A stretch of DNA of 64,000 bases from Methylovulum sp. (GTDB lineage: Bacteria > Pseudomonadota > Gammaproteobacteria > Methylococcales > Methylomonadaceae): positions 110,913 through 174,912 of the forward strand of contig NZ_JAQTZU010000003.1 of NCBI RefSeq assembly GCF_028687615.1. The letters are read 5' to 3'. The position numbers and the translations under genes were made by a program. Under the pieces are notes generated by a model, which ran no database searches, was not told the origin of the DNA, and saw only the letters and a program-made list of their open reading frames with translations. Positions 39,238 through 47,457 of this stretch are shown in pieces (position 1 is the stretch's first letter; each line of letters begins with the position of its first letter).

Positions 39238-40019
39238 TGGCTGGCGTTGATCTCGCGTTTGAAACTTTTGGCGTGGCGACTGACCAGCCGCCGCTGATCA
39301 TTCTGCACGGCTTTTTTGCATCGTCCAGAAATTGGCGGCAGATTGCCGGAAAACTAGGCGAAAACCATCGGGTTTATGTGTTGGACATGCGTAACCACGG
39401 CGCGTCCGCACATGATCCGGTGATGAATTATCCGGTGATGGCGGTGGATGTGTTGCGGTTTATCGACCAGCAAGGGCTGTCAATGGTCAATTTATTGGGG
39501 CATAGCATGGGCGGCAAAACCGCGATGTGGTTTGCGTTGAATTATCCTGATTATCTCGACAAGCTCATTGTCGTCGATATTGCCCCGGTCAGTTATCCGC
39601 ACCGTTTTGCAAGTTTGATTGCCGGCTTAAAATCCCTGCCGTTGGCGGAAATGACCAACCGCAAACAAGCGGAAAATCATCTCGCCGAGTCCATCCCTGA
39701 TTTGAGTTACCGGCAGTTTTTATTGCAAAATCTGGTGCTTAACGAGGGCGTGTATGGCTGGCGCGTTGACCTGGATATATTTTCGCGCACGGCGGACAAT
39801 ATCGCCGCGTTTCCTGAAACCCAGCATTTACAGCCCTTTTCCGGCAAGGCACTGTTTATTGCCGGCGCCGATTCCACTTATGTCGAGGCGGAGCAAATCC
39901 CCGCCTTATTCCCCACCGCCACGCTCAGTGTCATCGCCAATGCCGGACATTGGCTACATGTCCAGCAACCGCTTGCATTTATCGACCGGGTCGGGCAATT
40001 TTTAGTGTTGGAAACTTAA
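39237..40019 (+). CDS. Alpha/beta hydrolase, YbfF-like
   Basis: The 260-residue product has the alpha/beta hydrolase core: LILHGFFASSRNW, VYVLDMRNHGAS, the nucleophile elbow GHSMGG (Ser near 99), and NAGHWLH with the catalytic His near 239. It closely resembles the YbfF-type esterases. The true substrate is unknown. It is coupled to DUF445 through a TGATG overlap; a longer frame upstream inside DUF445 is rejected. Confidence 0.9.
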   Translation: MAGVDLAFETFGVATDQPPLIILHGFFASSRNWRQIAGKLGENHRVYVLDMRNHGASAHDPVMNYPVMAVDVLRFIDQQGLSMVNLLGHSMGGKTAMWFALNYPDYLDKLIVVDIAPVSYPHRFASLIAGLKSLPLAEMTNRKQAENHLAESIPDLSYRQFLLQNLVLNEGVYGWRVDLDIFSRTADNIAAFPETQHLQPFSGKALFIAGADSTYVEAEQIPALFPTATLSVIANAGHWLHVQQPLAFIDRVGQFLVLET

Positions 40020-40099
40020 AAATTGCCGCCCTAATATCGGATTTGAACTGCTGCCTTTGAAATAAAATAATTTTCCTCCATTGGCAAATAGCCAGCAAG

Positions 40100-40129
40100 T
40101 AGCCCGTATGGAGTGAAACGGAATACGGG
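40100..40129. repeat. CCCGTATG...GAATACGGG repeat, third copy
   Basis: TAGCCCGTATG, ten bases and GGAATACGGG match the pair near 7303-7438. It lies in the 290-bp gap between two convergent genes. Nothing else in 40020-40309 looks like a gene. Confidence 0.6.
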
Positions 40130-40309
40130 TTTTCACTGACCGCATTGATTCCATTAATTGCCGAAGGCACCCCAATCGCATCAACCGCCGCAAACAAGGG
40201 TCAAACAAGGCTCCGAAGCTAACGCCACGTCGGCATTCGGCCCAAAACATACAAACGCCTAACGCAAGGGTAGTAGGCTGACCGTGACGGAGTTCGCTGG
40301 AATACTATA

Positions 40310-41089
40310 TTAGACATGGTCAAGACTAGCCATGATGTGGTTTGGAATATCTGACTCCTTTCTTCCGACCAGTGCGTAATAAAACAAAGGAAGCCCGTCA
40401 ATGGAGATGCGGTGCTGGTATCGTTCCAAATGATGGACTTCCAATGCATCGTTTAGTAGCAACCACTTAATCAAGCGGGAGAAGTCCGATATATCGCTTT
40501 CAAGCAGGAATGACTCCTTGATGTTGAAGGCAACCCATCCTGACTGTGCAATCACATTGAACGCAGTGGCAAAAGCTTTTGCTGGAATATCCCCAAAACC
40601 GAGCGCGGCAACACAAGAAAGACAATCAATCTGCCATGTAGCTAGGTCTTGTTGCGTGACAGCATCCAAATCGCAAAAGTCGCGGACATAATACGCATCG
40701 TATAAGCCTGGCCGGTCGCGCTCACAGGCGATATACGCTTCTTCGCTGATGTCAACACCAATAACGCGGGCAACACCCACGATCTGAAGCTGCTCTCCAA
40801 ACATGCCGTTTCCGGCTCCCAGATCGAGCACACGTAATCCTGTCATTTCAATGTGGTTATCCCGCAGAACCTGGCACAATATATCGCCGACTTTTTTTGG
40901 AGAATTACACTTGAGCCGTTCATAAAAAAGTTGCTCGTATAAACCAGGGCGCTTGTAAAGCTCGCCATAATCATGAAAACGAAATTGAATTTCCTGTTCA
41001 TTTTCAATGAGGTAGAAAAACTCCTCATCTTGCCCGAGCTGATGGGGTTCGGTGACGGGAAACTTGATATTATATTTTTGATAACTCAT
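40310..41089 (-). CDS. Class I SAM-dependent methyltransferase
   Basis: The 259-residue product has LRVLDLGAGNGMFGEQL as SAM motif I and VIGVDISEEAY as motif II near residues 85-120, with CVAALGFGDIP as the following beta-4 region. The N-terminal 60 residues and the C-terminal RLIKWLLLNDALEVHHLERY do not match a family I know. The substrate is unknown. It is a single gene, with convergent and divergent neighbours that look unrelated, and may belong to the accessory DNA that starts here. Confidence 0.8.
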   Translation of the reverse strand: MSYQKYNIKFPVTEPHQLGQDEEFFYLIENEQEIQFRFHDYGELYKRPGLYEQLFYERLKCNSPKKVGDILCQVLRDNHIEMTGLRVLDLGAGNGMFGEQLQIVGVARVIGVDISEEAYIACERDRPGLYDAYYVRDFCDLDAVTQQDLATWQIDCLSCVAALGFGDIPAKAFATAFNVIAQSGWVAFNIKESFLLESDISDFSRLIKWLLLNDALEVHHLERYQHRISIDGLPLFYYALVGRKESDIPNHIMASLDHV

Positions 41090-41341
41090 CTTAACCTCAC
41101 ATTGAAAATGCCGGGAAGAAGCCTAACGGCTAAAATAACCTGCCGCTAGATATTGAATTACAATATAAAATTAATAACTTAAGTGTACCTTAAGACAGGA
41201 TAACTGGGGTCAGAGTAAATTAGCCGGTTGGGCATGTTTGTTTATGCCCAACGCTCCACTGTCCGGTAACTGATGGAAAATCGGTTTCATTGTGGTTTTT
41301 CATCATCGGGCGCTTAAATGTCGGGCAACGATAACCTGTAA

Positions 41342-41690
41342 GGTGCTGAAGGCCGACTATCCGGCACCACCAGAAGCGGCAACGCCTACCGCTACGGCAT
41401 CAACGCCTTGGGCCAGCGCGTCAGCAAGGCCAGCACCGCCCTGAGCACGGGCGGGCGCGTCTATGAGTATGACGAGGCCGGACACCTGGCCGGCGGATAC
41501 GATGCCACCGGTGCCCGCACCCAGGAACACATCTGGCTGGGTGACAAACCCGTCGCCGTCATCTCCAGCGGCCTTTTCTACGTCCTCAGCGACCACTTGG
41601 ACGCCACGGCAAATCATCAACGGTGGCCAGCAACTGCGCTGGAGCTGGGACAACGCCGACCCCTTCGCCCATTCCCAAACCGTCCAAACC
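41342..41690 (+). pseudogene. RHS-repeat protein remnant
   Basis: One frame reads GAEGRLSGTTRSGNAYRYGI, then NALGQRVSKAS, YEYDEAGHLAGGYDATGART, the phrase IWLGDKPVAVI, and LFYVLSDHLDA; a shifted frame continues RQIINGGQQLRWSWDNADPF. These are the usual RHS core phrases, so it is a frameshifted fragment of an RHS/YD-repeat gene. It begins after a stop and breaks off at about 41690, where the antisense RND pump tail begins. The GC-rich, Ala-rich composition differs from the surroundings. Nearby 41207-41224 reads TGGGGTCAGAGTAAATTA, which resembles edges of REP-associated transposase units. Confidence 0.8.
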
Positions 41691-44600
41691 GCAACAAAAT
41701 CCCCGGCAACAACAACAAATTCAGCACCGTGGAAGAAGCCAAGCCGCCGACGATAATCGCCGCCATCGGCCCCATAATTTCGCGGCCTGGGTTGTCGCTG
41801 TTAAACGCTATCGGGAACATCGCCAAGGCGGTGACCAGCGCGGTCATCAAAATCGACGGCAGACGCTCTTGTGCGCCTAATAAGGCCGTGTCCAGATTCC
41901 ATTCCCTGTCTTCAACCTCGACCAAATATCGGTAATGCGACAGCAGCATGATGCTATTGCGGACGGTGATGCCGAACAGGGTGACGAAACCGACCACCGA
42001 GCCGACCGACAAGCTGGCGTGGGTGAGCAACACCGCCGCCACGCCGCCGATCAGTGCGAACGGCAAATTGCACAAGGTCAACAGCATCAGGCGGACGCTG
42101 CCGATTGCCAGGTAGATGAACATCAACACGCCCGTGCCAGCCAGCAAGGAATGGATGATTAACGCTTGCCGCGCTTTGGCTTGTTCGACGGCGGCCCCGG
42201 TGAATTCGGGGTAGCTGTCTTTGCTGATGGGGATGTTTTGCAGGACGCGGGTTTTCAGCTCCTGCATGAAGGCATCCAAATCCCGTTCTAAGACATTGCA
42301 GGTCACGGTTTGCCGCCGCTGGGCATTTTGGTGCAGGATGGAATAACGGCTGGTGGTGTGGTGGATGTCGGCGACCTGGCGCAGTTTGATGAAACTGTCG
42401 TCTTTGGTGCGTAAGGGCAATTCGGCGATGGATTCCGGTTGCTGGCGCAATTCCGGCGTGACGGTGACGGCGACGTTCAGGACTTTGTTGCCCAAAACGT
42501 TTTTGCCGACAACTTTTCCGACAACTTTTCCGACAACATGGGTTTCGTAAGCCGCTTGCAAGGTTTCCGCGACGTTAGAGGGCAGCAAGCCGTAAAACGC
42601 CAATTGGTCGAGATTCAGGTGGACTTGCAACAAAGGCGTGGCGGGTGGCGAGCGCAATTGCACGTCCGCCGCGCCGTTCATGCCGCGCATGATGTCGGCG
42701 ATGGTTTGGGCTTTGCTGTCCAGCACATCCAAATCATTGCCGTATAAATTGACGACGACCGCCGCCGTGTAGCCGGATAAGGTTTCGTCAATGCGTTCGG
42801 TCAAAAACGTGTTGGCTTCAAAGGAAATGCCCGGGAAACTTGCCAAAATCTCCCGCAATTTGTCCATGATCTGTTGCTGTTCCGCGCCGGATAAAGGCTG
42901 CAAGCGCACTTCATATTCGCTGTAATGGCTGCCGTAAGTGTCCGCGCCACGCTGCGCCCGCCCCGCCCATTGTGACACGGATTCGACACCAGGGATTTGT
43001 AAAAATTGTTCGGTCAAACGGCTGCCGATACGCAGGGACTCCTGCAAAGACGTGCCAGGAATGCTGGTGGTATGCACCATGTAATGGCCTTCACGCAATT
43101 CCGGCAAGAATTGGCTATGCAACTGTGAGAAAGCAGTAAAGCCAACGGCGCACACTAGAATGCTAATCGCCATGATGATTTTGAAATGCTGGTTGACATG
43201 TAGTAATAAACGTTGGTATAGCGGCTTGAGGCGTTTGATGAGCGGTGGATCTTCTGCTGTATTTACACTGTTTCCGAGCAGCGCGTAACACAATGCGGGG
43301 GTGAGGGTGAGGGCGACCAGCAAAGACGCGAGTATCGCCAGGATGTACGCATAGCCCAAGGGCGCGAACAAGCGTCCTGCCACGCCGTCTAGCGTAAGCA
43401 AGGGCACAAACACCAGCGCGACAATGAAGCTGGCGTAGACGACTGAGCTGCGGACTTCTAGCGAGGCTTTATAAATGATGGTGGCGATGGTTGATAATGG
43501 CTTAGTTTGTAGGTTGGGCTGAACAACGGGAAGCCCGACGTTGCCTTGAATTTCAAGCGATGGGCTTCCTTCGTCAGCCCATCCTGCGGTTTGCCCTGCA
43601 CGAAACTCCCGCAAGCGCCGGAAAATGTTTTCCGTGTCGATGATCGCATCGTCCACCACCTCGCCCAAAGCGATTGCCAAACCGCCCAGCACCATGATGT
43701 TCAGGCGCACGTCCAGAGCCAGCAACACCAGCACCGCACCCGCTAACGACACCGGAATCGCCACGGCGGCAATCAAAGCGGTGCGGACATTGAACAAAAA
43801 CAGGTATAAAACGACCAGCACAAACAAGCCGCCTATCAGCAAATGCCCGGATAAATTCGCTAACGAGCGTTCGATGTAATCGGCGGGGCGGAACAGATGC
43901 TCGTAAAACGTGACTTCCTCATGCTTGAATACGGGTTGCAATTCCTGCAAAGCTTGCTCGACTTGCCGCGACACGGTCAGCGTGTTCGCGCCGTATTGCC
44001 CGATGACCATCAGCACAATCCCTGTTTTGCCTTTGATTTGCGCCGCGCCTATCGGTGGTTCCGGCGCGTAACGGATATTGGCGATTTCGCCCAAGACCAA
44101 GCTACGCCCGGAACCAACGCGCGGAATCGGGAGTTTGGCGAATTGCCCAGGTGTCAGCGGCATTCCCGCCACTTGCAAAGTCAAGCGTTGGTTGCTGTTT
44201 TCGATAAAACCACTGCCCAGATGTTGCGTTGCCAGCGTGGTCGCTTGGATGATTTCATCCAAAGTCAGGTTGAAGCGTTGCAATTGCACCGGATCGACTT
44301 GGATTTGCAATTGCGTGATCTCGCCGCCAAAGACATTGACATCCGCCACGCCAGGCACCGCCAGCAAACGCGGCACGACCGTCCAATCCACCAAACTGCG
44401 CAAGGCCATCAAGTCTTTGTGGTCGGAATTAAGCCCCAGCGTCAACACCGTCGCCGACGATGAAGACAACGGTATGGCGATAGGCGTGATGCCAGCCGGC
44501 AGTTTTGTGGTCAAGGTGGCGAGGCGTTCGCTGACCAATTGGCGGTTGCGGTAAATGTCGGTGTCGTCGTGAAACGTGGCGGTGATCACCGACAAACCTT

Positions 44601-44862
44601 GGATGGATTCAGAGCGCACCGACTCCATCCCCGCCAAGCCGCTGACCGCCGTTTCTATCGTCCGCGTCACCAGCACTTCCACTTGCTCGGCGGCAAAGCC
44701 CGGCGCTTCAGTCTGGATAATCACCCGTTTGGGGGAAAATTCGGGAAAAATGTCCAAACCCGCTTCGGCGAAACGGTAGCCGCCGTAAACGAGGATGAGC
44801 AAGGCTAGGGCAATGACGATGCCGTGGAAGCGTAGGGAGAAGCGGACTAAAATGGCGGGCAT
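41617..44862 (-). CDS. Heavy-metal RND efflux pump permease (CzcA/CusA-like)
   Basis: The 1081-residue inner-membrane permease belongs to the heavy-metal efflux RND group: the N-terminal helix, PEFSPKRVIIQTEAPG, the periplasmic porter domains, VLGGLAIALGEVVDDAIIDTENIFRR in the fourth helix region with the Asp pair, and SLEVRSSVVYASFIVALVFV. Metal cannot be told. Three oddities: residues around 406-432 are coded by a REP-like palindrome (43509-43586), a VVGK motif is tandemly repeated near 770, and the last 20 or so residues (from GRRGRRC) are antisense RHS sequence. No membrane-fusion or outer-membrane partner gene lies beside it, so it may be a stranded or decaying pump. Confidence 0.9.
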   Translation of the reverse strand: MPAILVRFSLRFHGIVIALALLILVYGGYRFAEAGLDIFPEFSPKRVIIQTEAPGFAAEQVEVLVTRTIETAVSGLAGMESVRSESIQGLSVITATFHDDTDIYRNRQLVSERLATLTTKLPAGITPIAIPLSSSSATVLTLGLNSDHKDLMALRSLVDWTVVPRLLAVPGVADVNVFGGEITQLQIQVDPVQLQRFNLTLDEIIQATTLATQHLGSGFIENSNQRLTLQVAGMPLTPGQFAKLPIPRVGSGRSLVLGEIANIRYAPEPPIGAAQIKGKTGIVLMVIGQYGANTLTVSRQVEQALQELQPVFKHEEVTFYEHLFRPADYIERSLANLSGHLLIGGLFVLVVLYLFLFNVRTALIAAVAIPVSLAGAVLVLLALDVRLNIMVLGGLAIALGEVVDDAIIDTENIFRRLREFRAGQTAGWADEGSPSLEIQGNVGLPVVQPNLQTKPLSTIATIIYKASLEVRSSVVYASFIVALVFVPLLTLDGVAGRLFAPLGYAYILAILASLLVALTLTPALCYALLGNSVNTAEDPPLIKRLKPLYQRLLLHVNQHFKIIMAISILVCAVGFTAFSQLHSQFLPELREGHYMVHTTSIPGTSLQESLRIGSRLTEQFLQIPGVESVSQWAGRAQRGADTYGSHYSEYEVRLQPLSGAEQQQIMDKLREILASFPGISFEANTFLTERIDETLSGYTAAVVVNLYGNDLDVLDSKAQTIADIMRGMNGAADVQLRSPPATPLLQVHLNLDQLAFYGLLPSNVAETLQAAYETHVVGKVVGKVVGKNVLGNKVLNVAVTVTPELRQQPESIAELPLRTKDDSFIKLRQVADIHHTTSRYSILHQNAQRRQTVTCNVLERDLDAFMQELKTRVLQNIPISKDSYPEFTGAAVEQAKARQALIIHSLLAGTGVLMFIYLAIGSVRLMLLTLCNLPFALIGGVAAVLLTHASLSVGSVVGFVTLFGITVRNSIMLLSHYRYLVEVEDREWNLDTALLGAQERLPSILMTALVTALAMFPIAFNSDNPGREIMGPMAAIIVGGLASSTVLNLLLLPGILLRFGRFGNGRRGRRCPSSSAVAGHR
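42498..42540. repeat. 12-bp tandem repeat inside the RND gene
   Basis: AACTTTTCCGAC is repeated almost exactly (GCCGACAACTTTTCCGACAA and on), coding on the minus strand for VVGKVVGKVVGK. The related CzcA-type proteins have one such unit at most in my recollection, so this is probably a slippage expansion. Confidence 0.6.
43509..43586. repeat. REP-like palindrome inserted in frame in the RND gene
   Basis: GTAGGTTGGGCTGAACAACG and the inverted GCAGGATGGGCTGACGAAGG enclose a loop of about 30 bp; together they code in frame for AGWADEGSPSL...VGLPVVQPNLQ. Similar GTAGG(T)CGGG palindromes lie between genes at 44921-44977 and 51401-51495. Confidence 0.7.
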
Positions 44863-44920
44863 TTGTTAATGAGGGGGACGTTTGCGGTTAGGTGCGCTGA
44901 TTTTAAACTACTTAGCTCAG

Positions 44921-44977
44921 GTAGGTCGGGTTACGCTATCGCTACCAACAGTAGGCGCTTTAGGCGACCCGACCTAC
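44921..44977. repeat. GTAGGTCGGGT inverted repeat
   Basis: GTAGGTCGGGT...GCGACCCGACCTAC forms a palindrome containing TAGGCGC, located between the RND gene and the secreted DUF1566 gene. Parts recur at 46815-46850 and around 49265-49300. Confidence 0.65.
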
Positions 44978-45047
44978 GGCTAACCCCCAAAAAAACTTTC
45001 CCGCTACGCGGAAATAGCCAAAAGAAAATAGCTAAAGGGTTAAATAG

Positions 45048-45995
45048 TTAAAAAGCCCTCACAGCACGGACATAAAACGCGCTGCTCTTAAGGTAGCTGT
45101 GCTGGACGCCACTGCCGAAGTTCTGGTTCCAAGCGGTGCTGCTGCCGAACTCGGACGAACTCCAGTAGGTGTCGGACGCAAAACCCCCGACATTGGTCAG
45201 CGGCGCGGCGGCACCCGGGCCGATGTTTTTATACATTAAGTTTAGTTCGTCTTTGGATGGCAAGAACCAGTCATCGTAACCGCCCAGCACCAGGTTGGCG
45301 GCGAGTTTGGCGGCATAGGAACCCGCGCCTTGCGCCTTGATGATTTTGCTGGTGTTGGCCGCCCCCGTGCCGACGGCGGTGGCGGTCGCGCCGGTGTCAA
45401 AATAACTGCCGTTATACCACTGGATGCCGGTGCTTTGGTCTTTGGGCGCAGCCACCAGGCCGTGTTCGCCGCTTGCGTCAACATAAAAAATGAGGCCGCC
45501 CTGATAGGTCTTGCCGATCATGATGGTCTGGTTCTCAAAGCGCACCAAGGCCGACAGGTTGAGCAGCTCCGCCGCGCTGAGGTTGCTGGCGACGGCGGTG
45601 ACAAAGCCACGGCCTTTGACAAACTCCCATTGTGTCGCCGGATCATCATCCAACATCAGTTGTGTCCAGGCATTGGGATACAGGGTTTGGTTGATGGTCA
45701 CTTCATAACAAGGGTATTTGGCGTCGCTGCTGAGGCATCCGGTGCCGCCCGCGCGTTTGCCCTTGGGGTAGACGCGGTACAGGGCGTTGGTGGTGGTGCC
45801 TGTTTTGGGCACATACACATGGACTTTATAGGCGGAAGTGAACGGTGCGGGCCAGTCGGCACTGGAACTGCTGCCGCCTTGGAGCTTGATGGCGGCGGCG
45901 ACTTGCTCGCCGAAGGGCGCGGCGGCGTGGGCGGTGCCGAACACAGACAGGGCCAGCAAGAAGGCAAGGGCGAGGGGTTTGGGGCTAAAGTTCAT
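45048..45995 (-). CDS. Secreted DUF1566 (Lcl-type) protein
   Basis: The 315-residue product has a signal peptide (MNFSPKPLALAFLLALSVFG, cleavage after AHA) and a C-terminal DUF1566 region: GGLIFYVDASGEHGLVAAPK, then GGYDDWFLPSKDELNLMYKN and YWSSSEFGSSTAWNQNF, ending YVRAVRAF. It has Lcl-like final strands as in the protein at 37077, but the N-terminal part (Ala-rich, then a Cys-containing beta region) is different. GGAG lies before the chosen ATG at 45995; the frame extends 74 codons upstream without sense. The protein probably acts outside the inner membrane, perhaps as an adhesin or binding protein; function unproven. Confidence 0.8.
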   Translation of the reverse strand: MNFSPKPLALAFLLALSVFGTAHAAAPFGEQVAAAIKLQGGSSSSADWPAPFTSAYKVHVYVPKTGTTTNALYRVYPKGKRAGGTGCLSSDAKYPCYEVTINQTLYPNAWTQLMLDDDPATQWEFVKGRGFVTAVASNLSAAELLNLSALVRFENQTIMIGKTYQGGLIFYVDASGEHGLVAAPKDQSTGIQWYNGSYFDTGATATAVGTGAANTSKIIKAQGAGSYAAKLAANLVLGGYDDWFLPSKDELNLMYKNIGPGAAAPLTNVGGFASDTYWSSSEFGSSTAWNQNFGSGVQHSYLKSSAFYVRAVRAF

Positions 45996-46256
45996 AAGGT
46001 TCTCCAAGGAGGAAAGTTGGACAATAATAGGGGCGCGGCCATCTTGGCCTGCCCGGTGCACATTGTACACAGGCTTGACAATTTTGTAACCGTGTGAATA
46101 GTTCACATTTTTTTCGGCTTTTTGTATAAACTTATAACTGGAACGGGCTTCAAACCCGCGCCAGTTGTAGAATGAACACAACACATGTCGGCAATATGAC
46201 GACTGCGCGGACCTCAAAGGGCAGGCAGTCGTAGCCTATGCAATAGAGAGGTTGGT

Positions 46257-46790
46257 GTGCCAGTAAGAACGTTTGAAGACAAATATCCGCAGTTGGGTGC
46301 GTCGGTTTATATTGACGACAGCGCGGTGGTGATTGGTGATGTCACTTTAGGTGATGATGTGTCGGTGTGGCCCACCACGGTAGTTCGTGGTGATGTGGAG
46401 CGTATCTGTATTGGTGCGGGGACGAATGTCCAGGACGGCGCGGTGCTGCATGTCTCCCATGCCGGAAAATTCTCGCCGCAAGGCCATCCGTTGACGATAG
46501 GCAAGGGCGTGACGATAGGGCATAGGGCGGTCGTCCATGCTTGCACGATTGGCGATTATTGCTTGATAGGCATAGGCGCGATCATCATGGATGGCGCGGT
46601 GCTGGAGGATTATGTCATGCTCGGTGCGGGTGCTTTGGTTCCGCCAGGGAAACAGTTGGCGGGTGGTTTTTTGTATGTCGGGTCTCCAGCGAAACAAGCG
46701 CGTCCATTGGCTGAATCGGAGCGGGAGTTTCTGGAATATTCGGCGGCGCATTATGTAGTTTTGAAAAACAAGTACTTACTAAAGGGTTAA
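46257..46790 (+). CDS. Gamma-class carbonic anhydrase-like protein (YrdA-type)
   Basis: The 177-residue left-handed beta-helix hexapeptide protein has the repeated (I/V)GDxVxxGDD pattern and the zinc-type histidines in AVLHVSHAGK and TIGHRAVVHACTIGDYC. Homologues are called gamma carbonic anhydrase-like or ferripyochelin-binding; activity is often unproven. The start is a GTG with GAGAGG upstream. Its last residues and stop (LLKG, stop) fall in a 36-bp block (46779-46814) that is identical to 45032-45067, so its 3' end may have been added by a duplication. Confidence 0.92.
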   Translation: MPVRTFEDKYPQLGASVYIDDSAVVIGDVTLGDDVSVWPTTVVRGDVERICIGAGTNVQDGAVLHVSHAGKFSPQGHPLTIGKGVTIGHRAVVHACTIGDYCLIGIGAIIMDGAVLEDYVMLGAGALVPPGKQLAGGFLYVGSPAKQARPLAESEREFLEYSAAHYVVLKNKYLLKG

Positions 46791-46837
46791 ATAGTTAAAA
46801 AGCCCTCACAGCACTACTTAGCTCAGGTAGGTCGGGT
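46779..46837. repeat. Duplicated block at the end of the carbonic anhydrase-like gene
   Basis: 46779-46814 (36 bp) is identical to 45032-45067 at the 3' edge of the secreted DUF1566 gene. The next 23 bases (46815-46837) equal 44909-44931. The two parts are 100 bp apart in the source but adjacent here. Confidence 0.8.
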
Positions 46838-47272
46838 CGCCTAAAGCGCCTACTGAAATAAATAGAGAAAAACTATTTAGGAAAGATGTCTATTAAAACG
46901 ATTGGCTACATTTGCAGTGCGAAAAATACCGTAACCAGTTCCGCCGAACTTACTGGTTCGGTGGCACTGGTTTTCTGTGATAGGCAATTTGTCCCTTCCC
47001 CGTTCCAAGGTCATTGCCTTGGCAATATCTGAATTAAGGAATGTGCATGGAATAAATTCGCGGATCAAGACCTGTCAGGTTTCTTGTGCCCCAGAGGGTA
47101 TCAAAACCTGACAGGTCTGACGAGCCGGTGCGGAAATTATTTCATGCACATTCCTAAGCTTCAAATCTTTACGGAATTTTTACCCTGTTTCAAATTAGAC
47201 TGCACACTGATGTTAAGACAACGATGCTGGAATCAGCGGTAGGCTTAGGCCGTTTTATCTGGGGTGGTTTTT
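46838..47272. other. Intergenic stretch before kdp, no gene seen
   Basis: It holds a palindrome with the ACCTGTCAGGTTTT core (47068-47118) but no convincing ORF. The kdp promoter should be in the last 100 bp, where no clear -10/-35 pair stands out. Confidence 0.5.
47068..47118. repeat. CAGGTTTT/AAAACCTG palindrome, third family member
   Basis: AGACCTGTCAGGTTT at 47068-47082 pairs with AAAACCTGACAGGTCT at 47103-47118 around a 20-nt loop. The core matches 1772-1801 and 7201-7231. Confidence 0.6.
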
Positions 47273-47365
47273 ATGAGTAGTGTATTTCTGTTATTGACGG
47301 TGGTGTTTTTTGCCGTCACCGTCGCATTGGTTTATGCCTGTGGGTCTTTAAGGGGGCAATCATGA
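47273..47365 (+). CDS. Small membrane protein in front of kdpF
   Basis: A 30-residue ORF, starting MSSVFLLLTVVFFAVTVALV and ending CGSLRGQS, forms a single hydrophobic helix. Its stop overlaps the ATG of kdpF (CATGA), so it is translationally coupled to the operon. The upstream GGGGTGG is a possible ribosome site. Similar short single-helix ORFs have been noted in front of some kdp operons, as I recall; no function is assigned. Too short to be sure by coding statistics. Confidence 0.6.
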   Translation: MSSVFLLLTVVFFAVTVALVYACGSLRGQS

Positions 47366-47457
47366 GCTGGATGTATTTATTAAGTGGCGTGCTGGTGCTG
47401 GTGGTTTTTGTTTATCTGATTGCCGTGCTGTTTTATCCGGAGTTGTCTGATGACTAG
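47362..47457 (+). CDS. kdpF: Kdp potassium ATPase subunit KdpF
   Basis: This 31-residue single-helix protein, starting MSWMYLLSGVLVLVVFVYLI and ending with FYPELSDD, fits KdpF (typical 29-31 residues), which stabilises the KdpABC complex. It overlaps the small ORF before it and the kdpA start (ATG at 47450) after it, the classical tight packing of kdpFA. Confidence 0.85.
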   Translation: MSWMYLLSGVLVLVVFVYLIAVLFYPELSDD

